7,955 nt of DNA from an uncultured Micrococcales bacterium (GCA_903866485.1 CAIPNT010000159.1:1-7955); one strand, 5' to 3'; numbered from the stretch's first letter, positions 1 to 7,352 are shown. A program made the numbers and translations. The notes: generated by a model from the sequence alone, not told the origin.

Positions 1-387
1 AGCCTCGGCCTTGATGTCGCCAAGACCATCGATTGCGTTGCCCAGTGGGTCAACTACACGGCCCAAGAAGTTGTCGCCAACCGGAACAGAAAGAACTTCA
101 CCGGTGCGGTGAACTTCCATGCCCTCAACGATGCCTTCGAAGTTTCCGAGAACAACGGTACCGATCTCACGCTCGTCTAGGTTCAGGGCTAGGCCCAGAG
201 TGCCATCGGCGAACTTGAGAAGCTCGTTGGCCATTGCACTTGGTAGGCCTTCAACGTGAGCGATGCCGTCACCGGCGTCGATTACGTGGCCTACTTCTGT
301 GCGAGAAGCCTTGGCTGGCTCATAAGACTTTACGAAGTCTTTTAGAGCGTCGCGAATCTCGTTCGGGCTGATTTTCAGATCTGCCAT
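1..387 (-). CDS. atpA: F1 ATP synthase subunit alpha, N-terminal part (cut by window edge)
   Basis: Non-catalytic nucleotide-binding subunit of the F1 head, three copies per complex, cytoplasmic side of the membrane. The first 129 codons are visible, starting at the ATG at 387-385 (residues [15 protein letters not shown]), typical of actinobacterial alpha subunits. The N-terminal helix is followed by the beta-barrel domain: an [18 protein letters not shown] stretch at about 31-48 and a [13 protein letters not shown] motif at 109-121. The Walker A loop and C-terminal domain lie outside the window. The start is supported by an AGAGGA ribosome-binding site at 398-393, five bases upstream. It is the last gene of the visible atp series, 83 nt after atpH; that gap holds two hairpins. 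atpG, atpD and atpC would be expected beyond the edge but cannot be seen. Identification is secure. Confidence 0.97.
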   Translation of the reverse strand, partial: MADLKISPNEIRDALKDFVKSYEPAKASRTEVGHVIDAGDGIAHVEGLPSAMANELLKFADGTLGLALNLDEREIGTVVLGNFEGIVEGMEVHRTGEVLSVPVGDNFLGRVVDPLGNAIDGLGDIKAEA

Positions 388-404
388 CTCGTTCCTCTAC
401 TTCT

Positions 405-416
405 GGGGCGAACCCC
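405..416 (-). promoter_or_regulatory. Short UUCG-loop hairpin just upstream of the atpA ribosome-binding site
   Basis: On the transcribed strand the RNA reads GGGG-UUCG-CCCC: four G-C pairs closed by a UUCG tetraloop. It ends six bases before the AGAGGA ribosome-binding site of atpA. It is not followed by a U tract, so an intrinsic terminator is unlikely. A role in transcript stability or in setting atpA translation is inferred from position only. Confidence 0.45.
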
Positions 417-432
417 GGTTGGTCTTTCTAGG

Positions 433-452
433 CCAGTCGCCGAAACGACTGA
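433..452 (-). promoter_or_regulatory. UUCG-loop hairpin in the atpH-atpA gap
   Basis: The RNA has a perfect six-pair stem (CAGUCG with CGACUG, 451-446 with 439-434), extended inside by a U-G wobble that closes a UUCG tetraloop and outside by another U-G wobble. It lies about 20 nt after the atpH stop codon. The downstream sequence has no U run, so this looks like a processing or stability element rather than a terminator. The pairing is visible; the function is inferred. Confidence 0.5.
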
Positions 453-470
453 AGTTTGTGGGTCAGTTCG

Positions 471-1274
471 CTATGCGAGCTGAAGTTTTGCTTGCTGCAG
501 TCGTGAGCTGAGGCTTCCGTCAAGAATCTCGCCCGCGACCTGAACCTTGATGCCTCCGAGGATTGACTCGTCAATCTCAACGTTTAGCTTCAGGCTGTGG
601 CCGTAAGTGTTTGCCAGTGCAGCCTCGAGACGCTCGAGCTGCTTTGCACTGACCGGAGCGGCCACGGTTACGGTTGCCACGAGTCGCTCGGCGTAGGCAG
701 AAACCTGCTTGCCGAACTGCTCTAGCACAACTGCAACGCGACGACGGCGAGCACCGGTAACTGCACGACGAATTAGAACTGCACCTTCAGGGCTGGTCTT
801 TCCGTTGATTAGCGCATCGGTTAGCGCAAGCTTGGCCTCGTCTGAAGCCGCACGGTTACCCAGAGCAAACTGCAGCTCTTGGTCTGACTCGACGGCTAGC
901 TTGAATGCGAACAGTTCGCTCTCAACACTGGCAAGGCCCTTGCCCTTTGCGGCAATGGCTGCCACGGTGAAGACCGCGAGCTGCTCGAAGGCAGCTACTA
1001 GGTCTTGACCGGTTGACCAGCGAAGTTCAACTAGAGAGCCGATGAACTCAAGTGCCAGTGCCGAAATGCTCTTGCCGAAAACTGCGGTAAGTGCGCCTGA
1101 CTTGGCCTTTGCCTCGGCGGAAGGGTCCGAGAGGATGCTTCGCAGCTGAGATGACTCTGCGATGGCTGCGCCAACCGCGAAGATCTCTTCTGCAAACTTG
1201 AGGTCAGCCTTGGCAAGCAGAGGGGTCAATGCCTCTTTAGCCGCAGCTAGTGACTGTCTAGTTGAACTTGCCAT
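471..1274 (-). CDS. atpH: F1 ATP synthase subunit delta (OSCP-type), long actinobacterial form
   Basis: Peripheral-stalk subunit that joins the top of the F1 head to the b subunits. It is 267 residues, against roughly 180 in proteobacteria; the long form is common in actinobacteria. The diagnostic C-terminal OSCP region is at about 228-262: KLNVEIDESILGGIKVQV, then GEILDGSLSSRL. Residues about 29-83 and 119-169 look like two copies of the same helical segment (EEIF...SSQLRSIL...AL...GKS against SELF...SDQELQFAL...AL...GKT), offset by about 90 residues, which would explain the extra length. The ATG start overlaps the atpF stop by one base (TAATG), so the two are probably translationally coupled; only a weak GAAGAAG lies upstream. 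In mycobacteria delta is fused to a b-type subunit; here the genes are separate. Secure identification. Confidence 0.95.
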   Translation of the reverse strand: MASSTRQSLAAAKEALTPLLAKADLKFAEEIFAVGAAIAESSQLRSILSDPSAEAKAKSGALTAVFGKSISALALEFIGSLVELRWSTGQDLVAAFEQLAVFTVAAIAAKGKGLASVESELFAFKLAVESDQELQFALGNRAASDEAKLALTDALINGKTSPEGAVLIRRAVTGARRRRVAVVLEQFGKQVSAYAERLVATVTVAAPVSAKQLERLEAALANTYGHSLKLNVEIDESILGGIKVQVAGEILDGSLSSRLQQAKLQLA

Positions 1275-1840
1275 TACTTCTTCTTGCCTGCTTTGGTTTT
1301 CGAATCAGCGGCTTCGAGGTCGGCCAAGAACTGGTCGACGACGCCGGTTGCAACTTTTTCGTTCTTCAAGCTGGCACCGACAACGCTTGAGGCAAGGTCG
1401 ATGGCTAGTGAGCCAACCTCTGCGCGAAGCGAGATAAGTGCTGCCTGACGCTCGGCTTCGATTTGAGCCTTTGCGGTCGCGGTTAGTCGAGCTGCCTCCG
1501 AAGCTGCCTGCTCCTTGAGTTCAGCAAGAATCGCTGCACCCTCGGCGCGTGCCTCTTCACGAATGGTCGCTGCCTCGGCGCGTGCCTGGGCCTGCTCGGC
1601 TTCGATGTTCGCAGTCTTGGCTGCCGCCTCGGCCTGGGCCTTTTCGGCTGCCTCGAGGCGACCTTCGATTGCCTCGGTGCGAGAGTCAAGATTCTTCTTG
1701 AAGTTCGGTAGAACGCGAACCCAGAAGAATGCCAACAGAATTACGAAGACAACCGACGACCACAGGAGATCGGCTGGAGCAGGAAGGAGCGGGTTATGTG
1801 CCTGCCCCTCCGCTGCGGCCTCGATGATCCTAGAAATCAT
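1274..1840 (-). CDS. atpF: F0 ATP synthase subunit b
   Basis: Membrane-anchored dimeric peripheral stalk of ATP synthase. The 188-residue protein has a short N-terminus, one membrane helix at about 25-41 (LLWSSVVFVILLAFFWV), then a long Ala/Glu/Arg/Lys-rich region, about 50-140, typical of the right-handed coiled coil of b subunits, and a C-terminal delta-binding region (AIDLASSVVGASLKNEK, about 148-164). The tail is lysine-rich (KAGKKK). It starts at the ATG at 1840-1838, 18 nt after atpE, with an AGGA eight bases upstream, and its TAA stop overlaps the atpH start. Only one b gene is visible, so the stalk is presumably a homodimer. Length and layout are ordinary for the family. Confidence 0.95.
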   Translation of the reverse strand: MISRIIEAAAEGQAHNPLLPAPADLLWSSVVFVILLAFFWVRVLPNFKKNLDSRTEAIEGRLEAAEKAQAEAAAKTANIEAEQAQARAEAATIREEARAEGAAILAELKEQAASEAARLTATAKAQIEAERQAALISLRAEVGSLAIDLASSVVGASLKNEKVATGVVDQFLADLEAADSKTKAGKKK

Positions 1841-1858
1841 GGTTTAGATCCTGACTGA

Positions 1859-2130
<272 letters not shown>

Positions 2131-2135
2131 CTCGA

Positions 2136-2975
2136 TTAGTGCTCGTCTGCCAAGGCCAACTGAATGTAGACCGTGGTCAGCAGAGTAAATACATAGGCCT
2201 GTAGAAACGCAACCAACATCTCAAAGAGAGTGAATACGAATCCAAACAGGAAGGTTCCTGCTCCGAAAGCCTTGAAGAAGCCGTCGGCACTGAACAGGAA
2301 GAATGAGGTTGCCGAAAAGCAGAGCACTAGCAGCAAGTGGCCAGCGATCATGTTCATGGTCAAACGAAGAGCAAGCGTGATTGGGCGCAGGATGCAGGTC
2401 GAGAGCAACTCGATAGGAGTCACGAGGATGTAGAAAGCGGCAGGAACACCTGCAGGGAACAGCGAGTTCTTGAAGAATCCAACGCCGTGCTTCTTGACAC
2501 CTGCGTAGATGAAAGTGAAGTATGCGGCAATCGCCAAGACGAATGGCAAGCCGATAAGCGCTGTGCTGGCAATGTTTAGCGACGGGATGATGCCGGTCAC
2601 GTTCATGCCCAAGACGATGAAGAAGATGGTTGTTAGCAGCTGCACGAAGCGGTCGCCGTCGGTGTCGCCAAGCTGCTCGTGGGCGATGCTCTTGCGAACA
2701 AAGTTTAGAGAGATTTCACCCATCAACTGAAAGCGCGATGGAACATACTGCTTGTTTTTGTAGGCTTTTTTGAAAGTGCCCGACCACAGGAAAAACAGCA
2801 CCAAAATCAAAGTGGTGACCAGAAGACGAATCATCATGATTCGGTTGAGTTCAAATGGGGTGCCAGCGAAAAGAATCACCTGAGGATAGAACTCGCCAAT
2901 GTTTGGCGCCTCAAATGAACTGCCCGACGTATCGGTGGTGGCTGCGGTTAGCAGACCTAGAGCTTGAGCTAGCAG
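2136..2975 (-). CDS. atpB: F0 ATP synthase subunit a, probable CTG start
   Basis: Membrane subunit that forms the two proton half-channels beside the c-ring. The first common start codon, the GTG at 2879, would give 247 residues but leaves in-frame upstream codons encoding FEAPNIGEFYPQ, which runs directly into VILFAGTPFELNRI and resembles the conserved actinobacterial AtpB N-terminus. No ATG, GTG or TTG lies between there and the in-frame stop at 3021-3023, but a CTG at 2975-2973 sits six bases after a perfect AGGAG (2986-2982). I take that start, giving 279 residues. In this numbering the essential stator arginine is Arg204 (in ALRLTMNMIAGH), with His213 nearby. Hydrophobic helices fall at about 48-65, 113-131, 137-158, 180-225 (long amphipathic region) and 240-272. 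Function is certain; the exact start is less so. An untranslated leader precedes it and atpE follows 46 nt later. Confidence 0.93.
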   Translation of the reverse strand: MLAQALGLLTAATTDTSGSSFEAPNIGEFYPQVILFAGTPFELNRIMMIRLLVTTLILVLFFLWSGTFKKAYKNKQYVPSRFQLMGEISLNFVRKSIAHEQLGDTDGDRFVQLLTTIFFIVLGMNVTGIIPSLNIASTALIGLPFVLAIAAYFTFIYAGVKKHGVGFFKNSLFPAGVPAAFYILVTPIELLSTCILRPITLALRLTMNMIAGHLLLVLCFSATSFFLFSADGFFKAFGAGTFLFGFVFTLFEMLVAFLQAYVFTLLTTVYIQLALADEH

Positions 2976-2981
2976 TTTGTA

Positions 2982-2986
2982 CTCCT
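2982..2986 (-). promoter_or_regulatory. Consensus ribosome-binding site that points to a CTG start for atpB
   Basis: AGGAG on the coding strand, followed by TACAAA and then CTG (2975-2973). It is the best Shine-Dalgarno match in the leader, and the six-base spacing is ideal. The GTG at 2879 has only a poorly placed GGCGAG in front of it. Confidence 0.65.
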
Positions 2987-3065
2987 GTTTCGGGGCAAGA
3001 TTATTCAGCCTTGCGGCGATTTACAGTGTGGTGAAGGCACAGAAAACCCCTGCGACATCCCCATG

Positions 3066-3074
3066 AGTCTAGCA
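3066..3074 (-). promoter_or_regulatory. Candidate extended -10 promoter element for atpBEFHA
   Basis: The coding strand reads TGC-TAGACT, matching the TGn-TAnnnT form of an extended -10 element. No good -35 hexamer is placed at 16-18 bases; the nearest weak candidate is TCGATT, 19 bases upstream. Transcription from here would start near 3058-3060, leaving a leader of about 80 nt before the atpB CTG. Placement in the only long gap supports it, but the match is short. Confidence 0.3.
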
Positions 3075-3136
3075 GTAAAAACCCTTTGAAAATCGAGGTT
3101 TGGCGCGGTTTTTGATTTTTTAAGTATGCAAGCGGT

Positions 3137-3550
3137 TTAGTTTTCGCCGATGGTGATGCGCGACCGCAAAACCACCAGCGAATCAATCACCAGCGTGCCC
3201 AAAATTGAGGCCACGAGGGTGAAGAACAGCACCGGCTTGGCCCCGCCTACGATAAGCCCTTTGAGGGTTGCGATTAGCACGACAAAACCGATCAGTTTAA
3301 AGATCCATCCGCCCAAAACAACACCGAAAAAGCCACCCAGCGACAACCGCCCACCCAGGTAGACGCTCAGTGCCGTTAGAGCGCCGAAGACAAAAGCCAG
3401 ACCGGCGCCAATCAGGGCCGCCGCCAGTCCGAGCGAGCCCGCAAAAAGCCATCCGAGAATGCCGCCAACGACAGCAATTGTGGCCACCAGCAGAAGGCTC
3501 TGTTTTAGCACGGTCGCGAAGACCTGCTTGGTTGAAGTTGGGTTAGCCAT
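3137..3550 (-). CDS. AtpI-like four-helix membrane protein (putative ATP synthase assembly factor)
   Basis: Small integral membrane protein of 137 residues starting at ATG 3550-3548 (MANPTSTKQVFATVLKQSLL). Four hydrophobic segments are visible: about 18-36, 39-64 (Gly/Ala-rich), 74-96 and 104-128, with short charged ends and Arg68, Lys85 and Asp123 near the membrane. It sits between the wecA-type gene and atpB, where AtpI/UncI or the mycobacterial Rv1303-type protein is found. AtpI proteins are reported to help c-ring assembly; that role is inferred here from position and topology because family sequence conservation is low. An upstream in-frame extension to 3838 exists but reads through wecA coding sequence in another frame and has a shadow-like composition, so it is rejected. 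The first 8 nt overlap the end of the wecA-type gene (ATGGCTAA), implying translational coupling. Confidence 0.8.
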   Translation of the reverse strand: MANPTSTKQVFATVLKQSLLLVATIAVVGGILGWLFAGSLGLAAALIGAGLAFVFGALTALSVYLGGRLSLGGFFGVVLGGWIFKLIGFVVLIATLKGLIVGGAKPVLFFTLVASILGTLVIDSLVVLRSRITIGEN

Positions 3551-4661
3551 TGGTGACTTCTTTCGTGATTCGTTGGCGGCGGCGCAGCATTGGCCAAAGC
3601 GTATATAGCAGGGCAAGCACGAGGCCAATCGATGCGAATGACCAGACCATCCAAGGCTGCATAAAGAAAAACAGCAGGCAAGTGATTGAGATGAGAGCGG
3701 TCCAAACATAGAACACCAGCACAGAACCCAGGTGGGTGTGACCAAAGTCTTGAAGTCGGTGGTGAATGTGTTGGCGGTCGGCGGCAAACGGCGACTTGCC
3801 CGCGCGCAGTCGGCGCAGCACGGCCAAGGTGAAGTCAAGCAGCGGCAAAATCAAAATGGCCAGCGGCAAAATCAACGGGATGAACGCTGGCAAGAAATCG
3901 CCCTTGGCTGCTACATGCGGGTCAACCTGACCGGTTACGGTAAGGGCAGAAACTGCCATAAGCATTCCAAGCAGCATCGCTCCGCTATCGCCCATAAAGA
4001 TCTTGGCTCGGTGCCAGTTATAGGGCAAGAAACCCACGCACATGCCGATCACGATGGCCGAAAGCACCGATGCCAGGTTGAAGTAGTTGGTTGGTGAGGT
4101 TTGCTGGGCCAGCAGATAACTGTAGGCAAAGAACACCGAGGTGCCGATCAAAACAACTCCGGCCACCAAGCCATCCAGACCATCGATGAAGTTGACCGCG
4201 TTCATCACCAAAACGGTCAAAAAGACCGTGGCTACAAACGATAAACCGAAGCTGCCGATGGTGATGCCCGCAATCGGAAGCGATACGATTTGCACGCCCT
4301 GCCAGGCCAAAATGCCGGCGACCACAAACTGACCGGCAAGCTTCAGCGTCCAGTCGAGGTCATAGAGATCATCCAAGAAACCGATCAGGGTGATAAGAAA
4401 TGCCGCGCCTAAAATTGCCAGGATGCGACTCGGTTCGACAAAAACACTCTCAAACCATCCGAGGCTAGCTGAGAAGGCAAGTGCGGCGGCAAAACCGGCG
4501 AACATGGCGACGCCACCGAGCCTTGGCGTAGGGCGGGTGTGCGAGTCGCGTGCGCGAATCTGAGGATAAAGCTTGTATTTATGGCTGATTCTGAGCGTAA
4601 CGAAGGTGCCCAAAAAGGTTACCGCCGCCGCAAAGAGCATGGTGAGCAGGTAGGCGCGCAC
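3543..4661 (-). CDS. wecA: WecA/Rfe-type undecaprenyl (polyprenyl)-phosphate sugar-1-phosphate transferase
   Basis: Polytopic inner-membrane enzyme of the MraY/WecA superfamily that moves a sugar-1-phosphate (GlcNAc in characterised WecA) from a UDP-sugar to a polyprenyl-phosphate carrier, the first step of a cell-wall or surface polysaccharide. Superfamily motifs are in order in the 372 residues: TPRLGG 45-50, the Asp-Asp pair 97-98 (GFLDDLYD), NFIDGLDGL 157-165, FMGDSGA 223-229, and the HIHHR signature 298-302 that separates WecA types from MraY. About 11 hydrophobic helices can be traced. The start is GTG, overlapping the upstream tsaC-type stop by one base (TAGTG); an alternative ATG is codon 8. 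The M. tuberculosis orthologue in this position (Rv1302) starts arabinogalactan linker synthesis. Which glycan is made here is unknown, so the gene symbol is by family. Confidence 0.9.
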   Translation of the reverse strand: MRAYLLTMLFAAAVTFLGTFVTLRISHKYKLYPQIRARDSHTRPTPRLGGVAMFAGFAAALAFSASLGWFESVFVEPSRILAILGAAFLITLIGFLDDLYDLDWTLKLAGQFVVAGILAWQGVQIVSLPIAGITIGSFGLSFVATVFLTVLVMNAVNFIDGLDGLVAGVVLIGTSVFFAYSYLLAQQTSPTNYFNLASVLSAIVIGMCVGFLPYNWHRAKIFMGDSGAMLLGMLMAVSALTVTGQVDPHVAAKGDFLPAFIPLILPLAILILPLLDFTLAVLRRLRAGKSPFAADRQHIHHRLQDFGHTHLGSVLVFYVWTALISITCLLFFFMQPWMVWSFASIGLVLALLYTLWPMLRRRQRITKEVTNG

Positions 4662-5356
4662 TATCCGGCTGCGCTCTCGAGCAGGTCACCGGCAATAGTT
4701 CTAATCTTGTCGGCGCTGAGCGCACCCGCTCGAACGATGCGAATCTTGCCGGTTGTGACCAGCTTGCCGTCGATCCAACTATCTTGCAGCGAGGTTAGGT
4801 CAATAATGGTCGAGGCTTGCCCCTTTGGGCTGGTTCCACCATCCAGATAGACCTGAACGCTGTCGCCAAGGTAGTCGGCCGCCTGAGAGCAAGTGATGGC
4901 CGCAGGTTCGCCGGTTAGGTTGGCGCTTGAAACCGCCATCGGCCCCACTTCTTCAAGCAAAGCTAGGGCAATCTTGTGGTCTGGCATTCGCAGTGCAACC
5001 GTGCCCTTGGTCTCGCCCAGGTTCCAGTCGAGTGAAGGCTGAGCCTTGAGAATCATGGTCAACGCTCCTGGCCAAAAGGTCTCGGCGAGGCGCATTGCCA
5101 CCTCTGGAATGTTGTCGGCTAGGGCCTGAAGCGTGTTGGTGTTGGCGATCAGCACCGGAGGCGGCGACTGCGGGCCGCGACCCTTGGCCGCGAGCAGCGC
5201 CTCAACACCCTTGGCCGAAAAGGCATCGCAGCCGATGCCATAGACGGTGTCGGTTGGCATGACCACTAACTCGTTTCGACCAAGCGACACCTTGGCCAGG
5301 CGCATTCCGGTGAGCAGGTCGGTGTCGATTGAACAGTCATAAATTCTTACGGCCAC
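4661..5356 (-). CDS. tsaC: L-threonylcarbamoyladenylate synthase (YrdC/Sua5 family)
   Basis: Cytoplasmic enzyme making threonylcarbamoyl-AMP from threonine, bicarbonate and ATP, the first step of the t6A37 modification of ANN-decoding tRNAs. In the 231 residues the YrdC hallmarks are PTDTVYG (34-40), the basic KGR (58-60) followed by a proline-rich PPPVLI (65-70), FWPGALT (94-100), LRMPDH (122-127), and SSANLTGEPA (143-152). The C-terminus is STIIDLT (182-188) and IRIVRAGAL (205-213). There is no long C-terminal Sua5 domain, so it is the single-domain form usual in this actinobacterial cluster. The start is GTG at 5356-5354, with an AGAGG about ten bases upstream, 30 nt after prmC. The stop overlaps the wecA-type start by one base. 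No key residue appears lost. Confidence 0.93.
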   Translation of the reverse strand: MAVRIYDCSIDTDLLTGMRLAKVSLGRNELVVMPTDTVYGIGCDAFSAKGVEALLAAKGRGPQSPPPVLIANTNTLQALADNIPEVAMRLAETFWPGALTMILKAQPSLDWNLGETKGTVALRMPDHKIALALLEEVGPMAVSSANLTGEPAAITCSQAADYLGDSVQVYLDGGTSPKGQASTIIDLTSLQDSWIDGKLVTTGKIRIVRAGALSADKIRTIAGDLLESAAG

Positions 5357-5386
5357 GTTTGCAACACCTCTCTGTTTTAGCTTCGG

Positions 5387-6283
5387 CTAGATCTTTTTGA
5401 TGGCTGTGACCGCTCGGTCTCGACCGGTTAGATCTTGATGAGGTCGAACTTCACTCCATCCATCAGCCAATAGTAGTTGACACACCTGCATCGATTGAGA
5501 GTCTGCGTGTTCGACGATTAGCGCGCCACCCGGTTTGAGCAGTCTAAGTGCGGTTGCCGACACCAGATGCATCACAGACATGCCGTCGTCTCCGCCATAA
5601 AGGGCAAGGGCTGGGTCGTGCAATCTGACTTCTTCATCTCGCGGAACCGCAGCTAACGGAATATAAGGAGGGTTTGAAGCGACAACATCGACCATGCCAT
5701 CGAGTTCGGCAAAGGCATCGTCAAGGTCACCAAGCACCAGGGTTGCATCGCATTGGTCTCGATAGGTCTCAAAGTTTGCCGAGGTAAATTTGTGGGCCTC
5801 AGGCGACTTTTCAACGGCAAAAATCTTTGCACTCGGGTTTTCGGTGGCCATGGCAAGGGCGATCGCACCTGAGCCGGTGCCTAGGTCAACCGCAATTGCC
5901 CGCTCCTCACCAGACGCAAAGGCATCATGGATAGCGTCGATAGCCAACTGCGCCACGAATTCTGTTTCCGGGCGCGGGATAAAAACTCCCTTGCCGACTG
6001 CGAGTTCAAGCTGCCTGAAGTAGGCGATTTGGGTGATGTGCTGCAGTGGTTCGCGCGCGAAGCGGCGACCATAAAGTTGGGCGAGTTGTTCTGCCTGCTT
6101 TTCTTCGATTGAAGCGCCCATGAGAATCTGGGCCTGCACTCCCCCGCGGCTTAGACCAAGGATGTGCCCGGCGAGAAGTTCGGCATCGGCTAGAGCCGAG
6201 TCGATTCCCACCGACTCGAAACGCGCAGCCGCATGCCGAACCAGGTCGCCAAGTAACACGAGCGGCTCGCTACTTAGCTTCAC
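5387..6283 (-). CDS. prmC: Peptide chain release factor N5-glutamine methyltransferase PrmC (HemK)
   Basis: SAM-dependent enzyme that methylates the glutamine of the GGQ motif in release factors, raising their termination activity. The 298-residue protein has an N-terminal helical substrate-recognition domain (about 1-90), the linker motif FIPRPETE (101-108), the SAM-binding motif [15 protein letters not shown] (131-144), an acidic residue of the next strand in FAVEKS (155-160), the catalytic NPPY (204-207), and the C-terminal [11 protein letters not shown] (249-259). It follows prfA, whose product is its substrate, with a 14-nt overlap; the start is GTG at 6283-6281 with no good ribosome-binding site, so reinitiation or coupling from prfA translation is likely. 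Length is normal. Confidence 0.95.
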   Translation of the reverse strand: MKLSSEPLVLLGDLVRHAAARFESVGIDSALADAELLAGHILGLSRGGVQAQILMGASIEEKQAEQLAQLYGRRFAREPLQHITQIAYFRQLELAVGKGVFIPRPETEFVAQLAIDAIHDAFASGEERAIAVDLGTGSGAIALAMATENPSAKIFAVEKSPEAHKFTSANFETYRDQCDATLVLGDLDDAFAELDGMVDVVASNPPYIPLAAVPRDEEVRLHDPALALYGGDDGMSVMHLVSATALRLLKPGGALIVEHADSQSMQVCQLLLADGWSEVRPHQDLTGRDRAVTAIKKI

Positions 6284-7349
6284 CGATTGCGGCTAGGCGA
6301 GCCTCTTCATCCATCTGGATTGCCGACTGGATGACTGGCTCGAGAGCGCCATCCATGACTGCATCTAGGTTGTAAGCCTTGTAACCGGTGCGGTGGTCTG
6401 CGATGCGGTTCTCAGGAAAGTTGTAGGTGCGGATGCGCTCCGAACGGTCAACCGACTTCACCTGAGACTTGCGGGCCGCAGACTGCTCGGCCTCTAGTGC
6501 CTCTTGCTGGGCAGCTAGTATGCGGGCACGAAGCACGCGCATACCAGCTTCGCGGTTCTGAAGCTGCGACTTTTCGTTCTGCATTGCGACGGTAATACCG
6601 GTTGGCAAGTGAGTGATTCGAACGGCCGAGTCGGTGGTGTTAACCGACTGACCACCGGGGCCAGAAGAACGGTAAACGTCAATTCGAAGATCGTTCTGGC
6701 TGATCTCTACTTCTTCTGGCTCATCAACTTCAGGAAACACGAGCACGCCCGCCGCCGAAGTGTGAATTCGTCCCTGAGTTTCGGTTGCCGGAACACGCTG
6801 AACTCGGTGAACTCCACCCTCATACTTCAGGTGAGCGTGAACTCCCTGGGCAGGGTCGGTGGTGTTCGACTTGATCGCCAATTGAATGTCTTTTATGCCG
6901 CCGAGGTCAGACTCGTTCTTGTCAAGAATTTCGGTCTTCCAACCCTTGGAGTTGGCGTATTGCAGGTACATGCGAAGCAGGTCGGCTGCGAATAGCGCTG
7001 ATTCAGCACCACCTTCACCGGCCTTGATTTCCATGATGACGTCACGGCCGTCATCCGGGTCGCGAGGAATCAGCAAGCGGCGCAACTTCTCATTGGCCTC
7101 GTGCAGCTTCTGCTCGGTTGCCGGAACCTCTTCAGCAAACGCTTCATCCTCTTTGGCAAGTTCTTTGGCTGCAGCAAGGTCATCCGTGAGCGAATTGACC
7201 TGGTTGTAGGCATTGATGATTGCACTCAGCTCGGCATAGCGGCGGTTAAGCTTCTTCGCCAGAGCTGGGTTGCCGTGCAGTCCCGGGTCAGACAGTTGAG
7301 TCTGAAGCTCGGTGTGTTCGGCAATTAGGGGTTGAACCGATGAAAGCAA
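6270..7349 (-). CDS. prfA: Peptide chain release factor 1 (RF1)
   Basis: Class I release factor that reads UAA and UAG stop codons and triggers peptidyl-tRNA hydrolysis. It is 359 residues, full length. The PAT tripeptide that defines RF1 codon specificity is at 187-189 ([14 protein letters not shown]) and the catalytic GGQ is at 232-234 ([10 protein letters not shown]). The coiled N-terminal domain (about 1-100) and C-terminal [11 protein letters not shown] (310-320) are intact. The start is a TTG at 7349-7347, chosen because a GGAG (7359-7356) lies six bases upstream and because the codon two before it is the rho TAA in the same frame, which excludes any earlier start. It overlaps prmC by 14 nt, and PrmC modifies its GGQ. 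No internal frameshift is seen; autoregulatory frameshifting is a feature of RF2, not RF1. Confidence 0.96.
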   Translation of the reverse strand: MLSSVQPLIAEHTELQTQLSDPGLHGNPALAKKLNRRYAELSAIINAYNQVNSLTDDLAAAKELAKEDEAFAEEVPATEQKLHEANEKLRRLLIPRDPDDGRDVIMEIKAGEGGAESALFAADLLRMYLQYANSKGWKTEILDKNESDLGGIKDIQLAIKSNTTDPAQGVHAHLKYEGGVHRVQRVPATETQGRIHTSAAGVLVFPEVDEPEEVEISQNDLRIDVYRSSGPGGQSVNTTDSAVRITHLPTGITVAMQNEKSQLQNREAGMRVLRARILAAQQEALEAEQSAARKSQVKSVDRSERIRTYNFPENRIADHRTGYKAYNLDAVMDGALEPVIQSAIQMDEEARLAAIGEAK

Positions 7350-7352
7350 TTT

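Larger units (their letters stand above)
2976..3136 (-). other. atpI-atpB intergenic leader (161 nt)
   Basis: Longest non-coding stretch of the window, more AT-rich than its surroundings near atpI (A and T runs at 3076-3081 and 3107-3123). It contains a candidate extended -10 element and the atpB ribosome-binding site. An AAAAACC/GGTTTTT inverted repeat with a spacer of over 20 nt is present but too weak for a convincing terminator. No tRNA, small-RNA fold or riboswitch is recognisable by eye. A 19-codon ORF at 3064-3005 is discussed separately and not called as a gene. Confidence 0.6.

Noticed and set aside
709..1008. Plus-strand ORF opposite atpH (99 codons)
   Set aside because: Ser/Ala/Arg-rich antisense frame mirroring the codon bias of atpH; no ribosome-binding site or recognisable domain.
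1515..1847. Plus-strand ORF opposite atpF (110 codons)
   Set aside because: It mirrors the Ala/Glu-rich coiled-coil coding sequence of atpF, giving a low-complexity Ala/Ser/Arg product.
3075..3118. Possible terminator after the atpI-like gene (AAAAACC with GGTTTTT)
   Set aside because: The seven-pair stem is mostly A-T with a spacer of over 20 nt and lacks a GC-rich core followed by a clean U tract; it probably reflects AT-rich promoter DNA.
3001..3186. 61-codon minus-strand ORF across the atpI end and leader
   Set aside because: It needs a TTG start, overlaps the 3' end of the atpI-like gene in a different frame, has no ribosome-binding site and its product resembles no family I know.
3551..3838. 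In-frame upstream extension of the atpI-like gene to 233 residues
   Set aside because: The added 96 residues lie inside the 3' end of the wecA-type gene in another frame and are rich in Cys, Ser and Trp, as expected of a shadow frame. The ATG at 3550 begins a normal AtpI-sized protein at a classic 8-nt overlap.
3732..4097. Plus-strand ORF opposite the wecA-type gene (121 codons)
   Set aside because: Its basic, Gln- and His-rich product is the complement of hydrophobic codons; it lies wholly inside a well-conserved gene.
6609..6995. Plus-strand ORF opposite prfA (128 codons)
   Set aside because: Fully antisense to conserved RF1 motifs including GGQ; no start context or family resemblance.
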